DNA from: Paguma larvata
Taxonomy: Eukaryota > Chordata > Mammalia > Carnivora > Viverridae
NCBI GenBank assembly: GCA_030068075.1
Contig: CM057826.1
Location: 34,398,211 to 34,462,210, forward strand
Reading direction: 5' to 3'
DNA: 64,000 nt
Below, one piece after another: positions 48,030 to 61,300 of this stretch (the first letter of the stretch is position 1; every line of letters starts with the position of its first letter). A program made the translations under genes and the position numbers. Under the pieces are notes generated by a model. It ran no database searches. It saw nothing but the letters and a program-made list of their open reading frames with translations, and had not been told where the DNA came from.

Positions 48030-48425
48030 AAAAAAAAATCTATTCACTTCCTTTGCCCATTTTTTAAATTGGACTACTTATGGTCTTGCCACTGAGTCGT
48101 AGGAGTCCCTTATACGTTTTGGATAGTCACCTCTTCTCAGATGTGTGGTTTGCAAATATTTTCTTCCATTCCATAAGTTGTCTTTTCATTTTGTTGACAG
48201 TGTCTTTTGCTGTGCAGAAGCTTTTTAGTTTCATGGAGCCCCATTTATTTACATTTGCTTTTGTCACTTATGGTTTAGGTGTCACATCCAGAAGAGTCCC
48301 TGCCAAGACTGACATCAAGAAGCATTTTTTCCCTGTGTTTCCTTCTAGGAGTTCTATGGTTTCAGATTGTACACGTAAGTTTTCAATCCATTTAGAATTT
48401 TAGTATGTAGCGTCAGCTTTTCTCT
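48030..48425 (-). mobile_element. Old L1, continuation (3' UTR and ORF2 end)
   Basis: cactgagtcgtaggagtccc, tgtgctgtgcagaag-type text (gctgtgcagaagctttttag), ggtgtcacatccagaagag and aggagttctatggtttcag are antisense L1. The 107-residue plus frame at 48080-48403 is the reverse strand of this element. Confidence 0.85.
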
Positions 48426-49499
48426 GGCAATTAACCATCTGTGAACCTTTTACATTTCTTGTGTTTTTAGTAACATACTTTAACTTTCTTTTCATAGTTT
48501 ATTTTTTCTATGTATTTATTTATATCTTGTCTTCACAAACATAATGGTAAGCACTTGGAGACTAAACTATATTTTACAATTTACCTTCCTGTTGTGCCTG
48601 GATCAATGTTTTGTACACATTAAAAAAATGATAATTTTCTTTTGTCCATTTGTTTTCTAGAAACTAAGGATGCAAAGGAAAATCTCTACACCAAAAGAGA
48701 GAAAGAGATTCAATTTCTTTGTTTGGCAATTGACCATGAACAGGCCACTGGAAGAATTTTTCTAGCCTTCTGTTACTGTGCCTGTTACATGAATATCTGA
48801 TAATTTATAAGATCCTTGTATAATTTTACAGTTCGGTCTCTAGCCTGTTTTAGTTCATCTTAACTAAACACATTATAGAAGGAATCTTAAAAATCAACAA
48901 GTATATACTTTAAAAACATGATTCCAAATTGCTCTAAGTAAATACGCATGCAAATTATGCTTACTTCCCCAACAGTCTAATCAACAAATTAAAGGTCAGA
49001 AGGACGGTATTATACTCTCAGCCCAATTCATGTTCTGTGAAAATGAAATATACTGACGTCCTATATTCTACTGGGACACATGATCTGTACCTATTTTCAG
49101 CCCATGGCTCTTCACACTCCATTGTTTAAAAATAGATCAGTTCTGAACTTTGGAGACAGGCTCAGAAGGGCATTAACCTCTTTCTCCACAGTTAAGTTTG
49201 CCATTTTGCTCTAATCGAAGAAGTATAAATCTGACCATGTTAAAAATAGACCTTCTTACTTTGTACACATTCCAACAGGCTCTCACAAGCAGAGGGGTAT
49301 AGTTCCCTGGATTTTTCTAAGTAGTTTTTTTAGTTTTAAATACACTGCCTGCTTTTGCTAAAGCATTCCTCAGTTTCATGATCCGAACATTTCAATGCCA
49401 AATATTGATGCTAAGACATTGTCTCCAGAAAGCTGGCTGTTAAAATGAAGGAAGAGCTATATTAACAGATCGTTTGAATACATTCCAGAAGAAATGAGA

Positions 49500-49665
49500 T
49501 ATACGCTAAGATTGGACTTGTCCCTCTTATATGTGGCCTAACATCATCTGAATGATCCTCTCCTGGCACTTACACACAGTTATAATTGATTATTTAAATT
49601 TCTGTCTCTCGCTAGGCTGCAAGAACCATGAGAGCTGGGACTATATCTGTTCTTCACTGAAACAG
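49500..49665 (+). mobile_element. LINE-2 remnant
   Basis: atgatcctctcctggcactt, ttaaatttctgtctctcgct and aggctgcaagaaccatgaga fit the L2 3' region. Confidence 0.6.
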
Positions 49666-49687
49666 AGTAATACTCCAAATTAAATTC

Positions 49688-49750
49688 CACTGTGCACTTC
49701 CTATGTGCCAGGTGCATTTCTTATTTTTTTATATTTTTTGCTCATTTAAT
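49688..49750 (+). mobile_element. MIR remnant, left part (split by SINE)
   Basis: ccactgtgcacttcctatgt, gccaggtgcatttct and tgctcatttaat are the MIR start to its centre. It continues at 49983. Confidence 0.85.
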
Positions 49751-49970
49751 CTTTTTTTTTTTAAATTAATGTTTATTTATTTCTGAGCGAGAGAGACAGA
49801 GTGTGAGTGGAGGAGGGGCAGAGAGAGAGGGAGACACAGAATCCAAAGCAGACTCCAGGCTTATGCCAGCATAGAGCCCAACGCAGGGCTCAAACTCATG
49901 AACCGTGAGATCATGACCTGACCCGACCCAAAGTCAGATAATTTAACTGACTGAGCCACCCAAGTGCCCC
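49751..49970 (-). mobile_element. tRNA-Lys-derived carnivore SINE inserted in a MIR
   Basis: A reverse copy with T-run tail, felid-like middle (gcagactccaggcttatgcc) and head gccacccaagtgcccc. Perfect 12-bp target duplication tgctcatttaat at 49739-49750 and 49971-49982. Confidence 0.96.
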
Positions 49971-50165
49971 TGCTCATTTAATGTTTATAACAACTCTATG
50001 AAGTAGTTAATATCACTATCGTCCACATTCAAAAATGAGGAACGTGAAATACATACAAGTTACTAAATAATCCAAGTCATACATACAGTAAGTTGTGGGG
50101 GTGAATTTAAACGGGGCTGGAAGAAACAAGACTATGCTCTTAACCATGAGGCTGTCTCTCCGTAG
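49971..50165 (+). mobile_element. MIR remnant, right part
   Basis: aacaactctatgaagtagtt, aaaaatgaggaacgtgaaat and actatgctcttaaccatgag complete the MIR. Confidence 0.85.
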
Positions 50166-51048
50166 TAGCTTCTCATTCATTATTTGTTGTACAACTGAAA
50201 GTATACATATGACTATTAATGGTACTGAGTGGATCATAAAAAGTATTTACAGTATTCAAAACAATAAAACTGAACATTGAGCACTTGTGTGAAAAGAGGA
50301 GCATATTACGGGTGAATGGAAGGAGAAGAAAAAGCTCTCTAGGTAGAGCCAGTTCAAATAACAACTGGGGAGGAAGGGGAGGTTCCTAGAGATCACTTAA
50401 GTTTGGCTTTGCAGACTCAGAATTTTGACTAGGCACAGCCACAGAGCAACTAGAGATTGAAGATTACAGATAATGACATCTATCAGAAAATAACAGCTTT
50501 AATTTGAAATGCCAAGTTTCTGAGGATCATCTTAAAGTTTTTCTCAGAAAATCATAGTTGTTCTGGTCGAAGTATTTCAGTTCACAGCGAAATGAAGGTA
50601 ATTTTTTAAGATAACTTTACAATCGCTTCTCAGAATGCTGACGATTGTAGTGGAGCCAGTGCTCAGGTCATAATGGCCTAACCAAGGACGGTCATGCAAC
50701 TTCATCTGCCGCTCTGAGTCTCTTACTTCATGATGGGGCTCCCACTTCAGTTTGGATAGTGAGGACAGCAACATTCGTTTCACAGGCCACTGACAATACT
50801 CTAGTAAGACTTGGAATAGATTCTTAAGAAAATATTTTTATCTATTCTCTGGATGTCATTAGGTTATAGAAATTTTACAGAGTATCTATATACTTTCTAT
50901 AGTAATATTCTACAGAATTGTCCCCTTATCCCATCCTGACTGCACTAAATCACTAATGCACATACCTTGAAGGAAGTTAAAAATAAAAACCACCACAAGC
51001 TAAACAAGACCTTCTGGCTTATAGTACAAACATGAAAATCAAAATCAC
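50166..51048. other. Intronic sequence, no gene recognised
   Basis: No supported repeat or coding content. The short minus frame at 50577-50783 has no recognisable product. Confidence 0.5.
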
Positions 51049-51258
51049 AAGGTCTCCTGGGTGGCTCAGTTGGTACAACTCTTAGTTTTGGCTCAGGTCA
51101 TGAACTTAGAGTTTGTGATTTAAACCCCTGTGTTGGGCTCCATGGGACACTGCAGAGCCTGCATGTGATTCTCCCTTTCTTTCTCTGTCCCTAACCCACT
51201 CATGGATCCTCTCTCTCTCTCTCAAAATAAATAAATAAACAAAAAAGAAAAAAAAAAC
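51049..51258 (+). mobile_element. Carnivore SINE (older subfamily)
   Basis: Head ggtctcctgggtggctcag, then ttagttttggctcaggtc, gttgggctccatgggacac, CT tract, (AAAT)n-type tail and A run. Confidence 0.93.
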
Positions 51259-53050
51259 TTGGAGGAATCTGAAGATGCTGGCATCCTCTTGTTACACAGA
51301 AGAAAGCATATTTTCCATACTATAATGGGAAGTGGTACTAAGAGAATCCTACGGTCAGAGCACTTCACAGCTCTGGACATCACTTTTTAGCCACATGAAC
51401 GCTACTGTTTTTGTTGACAAAATGCTCTCCTTGAGCTCTAACGATCAATGATTCTTTGAGATGATTTGCTGAGTGTGAGAGTCATACTTTCTTTGCATTT
51501 GTTTATTTATCCAACAAGTGATTATTAAATATGTATTGTCTAGGGACTGAAGTTATGGAGGAAATCAAGAAGGACAAAGTCCTTACCTTCTTGGATACAA
51601 GACAATACAGTGGTATGGACACAGCAAAAAGGCTTATGTTCAGAGAAGGACTTCAAGAGAACTCATTTAGATCAACTTCTTGAGGAGGGCCTCTTTGAGG
51701 AGGCACCATTTTTACTGAGACTGGAACAGTAAGAATGAACCCGGTATTTGTTAAAGGAGTTGCAACAATTTGTCTCCAACATATGAAAAGAAAAATCACC
51801 TAATTCGTGCCACAGAAATGGAAACAGAAAAGTGTACTTGATGAAGGAGTGTTTTTGTAGCAACTGCTAACTGAATTAATTTGCCTACGCTCGGTATGAG
51901 ATTTTTGTTAAGAGCTTTCATAGGTCACGCAAATGAAATTCCTTCCGCCATTTTACACCTTTGGGAGTCTTCATATTTAACAGTATTCAAACACATTAAA
52001 AATAAACTGGGCTATAAAATGGATAAAACATAATAATGTCTTAATTGATTATGAATATAGGATAATTTTCACATTCCTTAACGTTGCATTTTATGTTTTT
52101 AAGCAATAGGTCTTTTGCATAGGTTTTTCAGAGTTTGAAAGTTCGACCTGCCTTTCACTTCTATGCATTTCTGAGTACCCTGACTTGTGTTAGCAGAAAT
52201 CACTGTTCTTTAGTATACATTAGTATCTCCTATTAGGCCAGACAGTTTCATAAAAATAAGCCTTCTGTAAAATAAAGTATTTTAAGTTATAAGTCTTGTT
52301 GCAATATAAAATAGTGGTTAACTCAAAATTTAACGTATGATTAGCAACTAAATATGGTGTGTGGTGTATATTTTGCACATCTTATATATTTACCTTTTGT
52401 CGCAAAATACATATCAAACAATCCAGCTCTCCCCTTCCGAGTATTCTACTTTCATTCACTTGACATTTATGGGATCGGTCATTCAATGTCTTCTATGTGC
52501 CGGGCACTTTCTAGACACCAGGAGCACAACAGTGACCAAAATATTACCTTTGCCAAGTTGATGCCTCATCTTCTAAGTGGAATGCAACTTTTGATGAAAT
52601 AATGTAATTTATTACTTTAAAAAGGTTTCTTGTGATCTACCACTATGACTTTAATACAGCAGGTACATAACACTCCAATTTAATAGGGAACGAGATGTAT
52701 TTCTCATTGTTCTTATTGAACTTTTCTTCAGAAAACACACCTGACTTTTTTAGACTCATGTTTTATTTGAATAATGACTCTTATTATCTCTCTGCTACGT
52801 GTTTCCTTACTTTCTTATTTGACTCATCTGTTTACCTTCTAGTAAAGTCTTACCTCAGTATAACGTTAAATTTAGGCTTTTGCATGATTCTCATGCCAGA
52901 AGAGCAAAAGCTGAAATCAGGGGAACGAATGGAGACACTGTTTTCATATTTTTAGGGTGTTAAGTGTCTGAACATGTCACGATTCCACTAATAAAATCTC
53001 TATTTTTGTTAAGTAGTCATAATTCTTACTCTGTTTTTCATTCATAATCC
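51259..53050. other. Intronic sequence with faint old repeats
   Basis: Phrases at 51500-51600 and 52440-52560 (ctatgtgccgggcactttct, agcacaacagtgaccaaaat) belong to the widespread old 'tgccaggcactg' repeat class, not named. No coding. The plus frames at 52354-52955 have no recognisable product. Confidence 0.5.
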
Positions 53051-55893
53051 TGTTAAAGGTCGTTTGGTCAGTAAATATTTAACAAGTTCCTACTATATAC
53101 TGGTCAATAAAGATTTAAAGATTAAGGCATAGTCTCTATCCTCAAGAAAATCATAGTCTCAGACAAACAATAAACTGACAAATGATAAATACGTTTTTAG
53201 AGTGGTTGGTGAAAATTTAGGAAAAAGTTCGTGTGTGGTGAGTGTTTAATAGGAAGTGGAAGGTAAGTTAAATAGAAAGGAGGGAAAGAGTAGCATGAGG
53301 AAAGGCAATGAGGCAATCAACAGTACTTTTCTTTCCCCAGGAAATTATGAACGATTCCTTGTTGATGAAGCATTAAGGAAAAAAAAAAAAAAGGAAAGAT
53401 GAAAGCAGGGTGTGGGGAGTCTCATGTGCCTGTCAAGGAGCTTGGACTTTTCCTGCAGGGGATGGGAGATCGTGATCGGGCTCCAGGAAGAGAGTAGAGT
53501 CACTACACTTGTTCAGTATCAAGCAATATGGTGGCTCTGGGATGGTATGCATTTGAACTAACTGAGATCAAAGGCAGGGAGAAAAGCTGTGAGTGAACTT
53601 TGGAAGTTCACCAAGACGCTGAACCATGGTGTTTGAAAATATAAGGAAAATTAAGGATATTGGACACATGTCTTCATATGGCTGGATGTTGGGTAGGGGG
53701 TAAAAATGAAAAGTGAATTTTTTTTTCCCATTGGACATTAGAGTAAATTAAGTGTGGCAAGAGAAAGGGTGGTTAATAAAATACACACGATTAAGAAGAT
53801 GCTCTTGTTATTCTGATTTTACACTGCACTAAGTACATTCGGCACAAGGGAATGCTTCCCATTTAAGCATGAAACATTCTTAGGCTTCATTTTTACACTC
53901 ACTCTTCTCTCCGCTTTCTGTATTCCCTCAATGACGTTTTATGCTGGATTCCTAACAGTTTCCTGATTCTCTGAAATATATCCTTAGTTTTATCTATTTC
54001 CTGTCTTTTGATTTCATCTTAATCTCTGATACTGTCTCTTGGATTACCTTTGTTTCCCTGCTATGGCCTCTCCCATCCTGCCTTTGAACTCCTCTGGGTC
54101 CTTGAGAACCCAGGCTGGTTCCAGTGTCCTGAGCTTCTGCCTTTCAATGAAGGGGATTTGAATTTAAAACAAATTCTGTAATCCAACAAAGAGATAAAGC
54201 AAAGCATGTTGATATATATTTTTTAGAAAACTATACATCATTTTATTTTTAAAAATACAACAAAGAATGGAGTGTGAATTGTGTTTCCCAAAGCGAAACA
54301 ATTCGTCATAGCCTTACTTGAGGTATTTGTAAAGAAAATAAGCTAATCAACAGCAGATATTTAATTCCTTTACTGACAAACTCTTAATTGATAGTTTAAG
54401 GCTCAAAAAATGCAACTAATTTTTAAGGGATGCAGAAACTTAGGAATGGTTATAAATGGTAAAGGTATTAGTTTCAATGAAAATACTTATTGAGCATTTA
54501 ATATATGCTACATGCACTAGAATCTTCAAGAGAAACGTAAAATATAGATAAGCTTTTGCTCTTAAGGAACTTTCAAGACCAACGTGGAGAAAACCAATAT
54601 GAAGCAATCATGATAACATAGACAGAATGGATAAGGTGCACATAAGAGTTAGAGACTCAGTGCATTAGGGGATCAAAGAAAAAAAAGATCAACTCTAGCC
54701 TGGAAAATTAAAAAAAAAAAGATGTGAATAAAGAAATATTATTTGAACTGGATTTTTCCAGCAGATGAGAGAAATTTCTGAAAACCGTATGATGCAAGGT
54801 GAGAAATTATAATTGATTTTTGCAAAACAGCAAGTTGCACAGTTTGGCTACAGGCCACTCTGTAACGCAGTAGAGCAGCAGAGAAAGGAAAGCTGGAAAT
54901 TTAGCCAGGACCAGAGCACAGAGGGCTGGAATATGAGCTAAGGAGGCTAAATATGATTTAATTTGGTATGTAAAGAGTGAAAGTTTCTGAGCAGAGAAAT
55001 GAGTACCTCATACTTATCCAAAAAAAAAAAAAAAAAAGATTAATCTAGCAGCAATGTTTTAAATGGCAGTTAGAGAAGATAGCCCAGAGGCTGGAAGGCG
55101 AACTAAGGAGACAGTGCCAATTGTCCATGTGAGAGGACTAAGGTCAGGGCCAAGGCGCTGGGGGAAGGAAACAAGGGCACAGGTGTGGGATGTACTGCCA
55201 CCGTGCACTGATGGCATTTGGTGATTGGACGTGAAGACCAGAGAAAGTGTCAAAAAAAAAAAAAAAGACTAAAATTTTACATTTTAATTGACTTGAGAGA
55301 ATGACTAAAACATTTACTGAAAGACTTCAAAAGAAGAATGGTTTAGTCATGGAAGATAATGACTATATTACATAGCTTATTATATATACCATGTAGATTT
55401 TAAGAAAACAGCATATTGGCAAGAACTTGGAGCTCACAATTTATAGAAGTAAGGTGCAAGAAGAAATAAACTAAAAAAGAATAAATTAAGAAATGCGAAA
55501 TGAGAAGCCAATGGCTTATTCATGGTTCGGTGTCAAGGAAGTCCCAAAAAGAGATTCAGGATGTATGTTTTGGTAACAGTTTAAAAAGTACCATCAAGGG
55601 CTCAAAAGCAAAGACTTTGATGAGTAACAGGTCTCTGATAACTTGCAAGGAAACAACTTTGGTAAAGAAGTGCAGACCAAACCACAGTGTAATGATTATA
55701 CAGTCATCTTTTGAGAAGCTGGATAGTAAAAGAAAGAAGAGAAAGAAAAGCACTAAAGAAACATGAACAATCATGTGAATATTCCTTTGGTCTAGGAGTG
55801 ACCTGAACATTCCAGTGGGCAGAGAGAAGACTTTTAGGGAGGGATGGAAAGAAGATGCAAGGCAAACAGGGGATTATTGACATTGAAGTGTTG
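53051..55893. other. Intronic sequence with faint old repeats and A runs
   Basis: Stretches at 53060-53200 and 54480-54680 have the look of the same old repeat class (for example acttattgagcatttaatat). A runs occur at about 53379-53392, 54711-54720, 55020-55037 and 55252-55265. No gene recognised. Confidence 0.5.
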
Positions 55894-55922
55894 TTTTTTT
55901 TTTTTTAAGGTTATTTATTTAT

Positions 55923-55960
<38 letters not shown>

Positions 55961-56139
55961 TATGAGTTGTGGAGGGACAGAGAAAAGGAAGGAGAGACAA
56001 TCTCAAGCGGGTTCTATTCTGTCTCCATGCTGTCAGCACAGAGCCCAATGTAGGGCTCAAATTCACAAAATCATGAGATCAAGACCTGAGACAAAACCAA
56101 GAGTCAGACGCTTAACTGACTGAACCATCCATGTGCCAT
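55894..56139 (-). mobile_element. Carnivore SINE (older subfamily) near an HCN1 exon
   Basis: A reverse copy: T-rich tail, about 16 GA units, ccatgctgtcagcacagagc, acaaaaccaagagtcagacg and a head ending catccatgtgcc. It lies in the same sense as HCN1, about 450 bases into the intron after the 147-bp exon. Confidence 0.92.
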
Positions 56140-56445
56140 GGCGTTGAGGTCTTTTAATGAGGAAATACGAAATGAATTACTTGCAACGGGTCAGGTTAGT
56201 CTGTAATCAGATCCAAAGTATAAGCAGTTAAAATGAACATGGAAGGAGAGTAGAAATCAAAAAGAAGATAAAGAGACAGTTCAGTTAGCATGAGATGACA
56301 GAGTGGAAGGTTGAAAAGATATAGACAATGAGGACACACAAAATAATTCTTATGACTAGGGATACGGAAAGTAAGACCATCTGACAATCATAATTAGAAG
56401 AACGATGTTCCAGTACTTTTGTTTTTGAACAATTAAGTCTGTTTA

Positions 56446-56814
<369 letters not shown>

Positions 56815-56819
56815 TCAAT

Positions 56820-57389
56820 TCAATAATGTTTGAATAACAGTAACAAAAAGAAATCTTTTAAGGGGAAGGAACTTATGTACTAGGGTATAATGTACCTACT
56901 CTGTATGACTTGCTATGCGAGGAATTTATTAGGTCAATGCTTCCTGTATAGAGCTGAGATGTTGTCGAGGGGCATGGAAGGAGCTCAGAGTGAATTTAAC
57001 GGTGTCATCCCAGAAAAGCCAGTGATGGGGCAAGAAAAAAGTGATGTTATTTTCTTGGAATCTTTGTTCAGAACGCTGAGTTCTAAATAAAGTATGAGGT
57101 TGATGTTTGACCCCTCATTTGTATAGAATCTCCTAAGTTTGGGTAGAACAAAAGGTTCTATCTTAGACCTTATAGCAAAAGATCAGACTTAATTAAAATT
57201 CGAATTTAGTGACAGAGAGCTTGGCAGCTGTTTGTAAGTCATCGACACTCAAGCAATACAGATGCCCTGTAGAGTAAGAGAACATGTCACACTTCAATTT
57301 AGGACTTTAGAGAGTATCAGGGTGAGACTATATCCACATAATTTTACAGCTGAAAGTGAACTTAGACATTTAAGTTCATTTAACCAAGA
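56820..57389. other. Intronic sequence upstream of the 147-bp exon
   Basis: Nothing recognisable beyond the splice-acceptor region. Confidence 0.5.
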
Positions 57390-57610
57390 AGTTCTTAAAC
57401 TCGATTGTTTATAACACTTGGGGTGAGGTTGCCTTTATGAAATCACACACACACATATATACTTTGAAAATAAATCCCTGCTATTCAAACAAGGGCATAG
57501 ATATTACCTAGGAACTTATTAGAAGAGGATTTCAGGCTTTACCCCAGACCTATGACGTCAGGGTCCTAAAAAAAAAGGTCCTCAGATGACTTATATATAT
57601 TTAAGTTTGA
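57390..57610 (+). mobile_element. hAT-type DNA transposon remnant (MER5-like class)
   Basis: aagttcttaaactcgattg at the left, aggaacttattagaag and taccccagacctatgacg in the middle, and aagtttgagaac at the right. These match the palindromic-ended 'gttctcaaac ... gtttgagaac' elements. A SINE was inserted at its right end. Confidence 0.6.
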
Positions 57611-57622
57611 GAACATTCCCTT

Positions 57623-57812
57623 GGGGCACCTGGGTGGCTCAGTTGGTTAAAGTATCTGACTTCAGCTCAGGTCATGATCTCACAGTTTGTGAGTTTGAGA
57701 CCTGCATTGGGCTCTGTGCTAACAGCTCAGAGCCTGGAGCCTGCTTCGGATTCTGTGTCTCCCTCTCTCTGCTCCTCTTATGCTTGCACTCTGTTTCTCT
57801 CCCTCCCTCCCT

Positions 57813-57859
<47 letters not shown>

Positions 57860-57930
57860 CTTCTCCTCCTCCTCCTCTCTCTCTCCTCTCTCTCTCAAAA
57901 ATAAACATTAAAAAAATTTAAAGCGAGAGA
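57623..57930 (+). mobile_element. Carnivore SINE with expanded CT tract
   Basis: A full-length copy: ggggcacctgggtggctcag head, gctaacagctcagagcctgg, then a very long CT-rich part and A-rich tail. Target duplication gaacattccctt (57611-57622) and gaaacattccctt (57931-57943). Confidence 0.96.
57797..57896. repeat. (CCCT)n/(CT)n tract inside the SINE
   Basis: About five CCCT units, about 20 CT units, then TCC and CT patches. It produces meaningless Ser/Leu/Pro-rich and Arg/Glu-rich frames on the two strands. Confidence 0.97.
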
Positions 57931-57943
57931 GAAACATTCCCTT

Positions 57944-59715
57944 GATGTTGCAAATGTAGATGGTCATGAGAACATGCTTTGAAAAAATTAAAGCCCCCCA
58001 AATTAGTCTTATTGCATAGATGATAAAATGAGTAAAAATAAAAAAGTATGCAGTAAAACTGGACAAATATACTGGAAAAAGACTCTTCCCTTAAACAAAA
58101 CACACTTGATTTGTTTTGGAGAGCACATGGAAATTTTCTTCGCACATCTTTTCCCGATGACACAGCTCTGACTAGAAGATAGAGCTCTCCCAACTCTTTG
58201 TCCACAAGTAGTGTAGTAATTGGTACATGATAACACATATATCTAATCAGAAACAGCAACCTATTACATTTCTTCAAGTTTTCGTACATAATTTCCTTTC
58301 ACATAGCGTTCCTATTTTTTAGACATTCCCTTTTGAGATTAGTATTTTTAAAGGAAATACAACTTTGTCATGAGACTTCCTTTATTTGGTCACCAGACTG
58401 TCCCCCAAGTATTTAAAGCCTGCAGGCCTATATATATCTCTCTCTGTCTCTGAAGCAACTTGATTATGATTTAGGCATTTTAAATTTAGGCACCAATGCT
58501 GTCGCTGTCATAGTGTGTACGAGGCTTCTAGTATGTACTTGAGAAGGATTGCTAAATTTTTTCTGAAGAGCTCAAAATCTGTATGCCTACCTAACCTTGG
58601 TAACCTGGTTGGAGAGACCTAGGATTCAGTCCACTTGCAAATCGTGCAATTGGTCCGTTAGAAAGAAGCTTCAGTGACCTCTATAAGACTGCTATGTGGG
58701 ATAAAGTTGATTTGCAGCTGGACTGAAAAATCTCTATCATTATTTCTAGAGACATCTGTATATCTGATTTTTACTTTTAACCGAAAAGAGGGCAGTGGAA
58801 TATCTGATGTACTGTTCAGGGTCTAAGGCTCCACTGGAAACCCCCAGATTTAAGTTTGGCATTAATGATTTGCAAATAGCTGATCTGGTTTGATTATTCT
58901 GGCTTGACTATTTAAAGAGCTATTGATAGCTTGGTTGCTGCACACACCCCCACCCCAAACCAAGACTCCTCGCACAGATTTCGGTGGATCAAGCCAGGAA
59001 CTCAGCATGTTCCGCATGCCCAAAATTGGAGTATTTTTAAAGGAAATACTCATGCTGGGGAAAGACTCCTAGGCTTCTCTTACTTGTCTGCATTCTCTTT
59101 CTCTGAAGCACTGTATCCTTTGCCTTTAAACAAAAGCCTAGTATGAGTAAAGTCTGGTGAATCCTGTTAAATATTCAAACTTGAGAAAACAATGAAACAG
59201 CTTAAGACAACAGGACTGCCACAGTTTTGACACTTACTGCATTGATGGAACAATCAATGGAGTAATTTCAATTTCAGTTCTGGACAAATAGAGGATTCAA
59301 CTTTCTTCAGGACCAGTAGTGGTCAAGTAATCTCTGCTTACTTTTCTCAACAAACTGCTTGTCCAAACACTGGTTGGCCTGGTGAGAATCTTTAACCTTA
59401 ACCAGGACACTAAGCTCTAGATTTCTCTGTTCTTTGCATGCATCTCAGGGGATATGGGAGACAGCATTAACAGTTACTAGCATTTTATTCATTTTGAAGC
59501 AATCTGTGGCTATGTGTAAGGGCCGACTCATCGAGAGAAAAAAATAATCTGCTCGATGTCTATCTCTGGAATTGAAAACTAATCCTTTGTTGGCTAAATA
59601 TAAATTCTATACATAAAGTTATTTTATTTTTATGGAAAGTCAGGATTGATTGAATATAGTGATTTTTGCCTCATACAAATCACTTAATCACTTTAGACTT
59701 TGACTAATCTCCAGT
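57944..59715. other. Intronic sequence, no gene recognised
   Basis: No repeat family or exon supported. The 123-residue minus frame at 57918-58289 has no recognisable domain. Confidence 0.5.
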
Positions 59716-59730
59716 AAGAATCTTACATCA

Positions 59731-59966
59731 GGGGCACCAGGGTGGCTCAGTTGGTTGAGTGTCCGACTTCGGCACAGGTCATGATCTCATGGTTCATGAG
59801 TTAGAGCCCCGCATCCAGCTCTGGGCTAACAGCTCGAGCCTGGAGCCTGCTTTGGATTCTGTGTTTCCCTCTCTCTCTTCTTCTCCCCTGATTGCACTCT
59901 GTCTCTCTCTCTCTCTCTCTCTTTCAAAAAAATAAAACATTAAATACATTTTTTGAAATAAAAAAA
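59731..59966 (+). mobile_element. tRNA-Lys-derived carnivore SINE (felid-type)
   Basis: A full-length copy with head ggggcaccagggtggctcag and a long CT tract. Target duplication aagaatcttacatca (59716-59730) and aagaatcttatatca (59967-59981). Confidence 0.96.
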
Positions 59967-60139
59967 AAGAATCTTATATCAAATGATCTTTGTTCTTTCA
60001 GACTAGAGTTCTATGAGTATTTCTTGAAATTTAATCATGCTGAATTCAGTTTGATTTCTGACCTATATTACATACTTTAAACATTATATGATTTATAGTA
60101 ATTATTGATCTAACAAATACTAATTGATTGCTGTGTGTC

Positions 60140-60310
60140 AATGGTTCTTAAGGTACAGTTGATAAAACACCAGTTTCACTGAGGAACTTGTTAGAATGCA
60201 TAGTAGAAGTTTTTACCCCAGGTCTACTAAATCAGAAACTCTGAATTAGAAATTCTAGCAGTCTGTGTTTCAACAAGCGTTCCCTACACTAAAATATCAG
60301 AACCACTTCT
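60140..60310 (+). mobile_element. hAT-type DNA transposon remnant (MER5-like class)
   Basis: aatggttcttaaggtacag, gaggaacttgttagaatgc, taccccaggtctactaaatc, agaaactctgaattag and atatcagaaccactt give the order of a short non-autonomous hAT element. Confidence 0.65.
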
Positions 60311-61300
60311 ATATGCTAAGTACTTTGTTATCTTAGGACATAAGGAAGTACGTTTGAGTGAGAGTAGGGGATAGAAAGGAAATTCAGTTTTGACAAGTTA
60401 AATGTAAGATTCTCATGGCATATCCTAATGCTTATATGTAGGTCAGGCACTTAGAGGAAAAAATATACACATAACCAATGACTAAGAGATCACTAAGGAA
60501 GGATGTGTCAAATAAAAGGATTTTTTTTTAAAAGTTGAAGCTACATGTTAAAAGAGTTGAGTCATGGAAATTGATCAAGTTAAGGGAACTGAGATTAACC
60601 AGCAAAATGTGACAGAACCAAAAAAACTTGACTCCCAACAAAGAAGGATAAAGTTTCAAGGGAGAGAGGGGGTGCTCAAAAGGAGTGTTTCTAAGAAAAG
60701 AGGTATTGAATCACAACTGCTGAATTTGGGAATTGGGTAATGATCTTTGGTAGAAGACAACACTTAATTGAAAACAGGAACAATTTCTTTTTGTCTATTT
60801 CTCTTTTACCTAACAGGACTTGAAAAATGAAAGAAAATATGACATACGTGTGATATGAAGAATAAAAATAATAAACTACTCATTTAAAAAGATACCCAGT
60901 GGTAGGTGGATAATGGAATAAATTAAGTATTAGAAGTTACATATAAGAAGGCAAAAAAAAAAAGATAAAATGGAAAGGATTCTGTTAATTGTAGTACTAT
61001 ACGATATGCAAAACATGACTTGATTCATCCAATAGTCCCTGCTGGAGAGATTTTTGAAAAACAAAGATGTGAATACAATTCTTGAATATATAAAGCCAAA
61101 AGCTCATACCTTCAGATTTAAAGAAATGATATCATTACCATTTAAAATTCTAATGTACTTTTATTTTCAAAATCTTATGTGCAATTAAAATACTACATAA
61201 AAATAATGTGTGAATGATACTAAGATGAGATCTAATAGAATGTTTATAATGAAGGCAACATTCCGTTATTGAACTCATTCCTCTGTTACCACTTTTGTAA
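60311..61300. other. Intronic sequence, no gene recognised
   Basis: Adenine-rich plus strand, no supported features. Confidence 0.5.

Noticed and set aside
48080..48403. 107-residue plus-strand frame resembling commonly annotated hypothetical proteins
   Set aside because: It is the antisense of L1, a known source of false proteins.
57586..57921. Plus and minus frames rich in Ser/Leu/Pro and Arg/Glu
   Set aside because: They translate the CT tract of a SINE.
57918..58289. 123-residue minus-strand frame in the same sense as HCN1, before the C-linker exon
   Set aside because: No homology to HCN1 or any domain I know, and the HCN1 protein is continuous without it.
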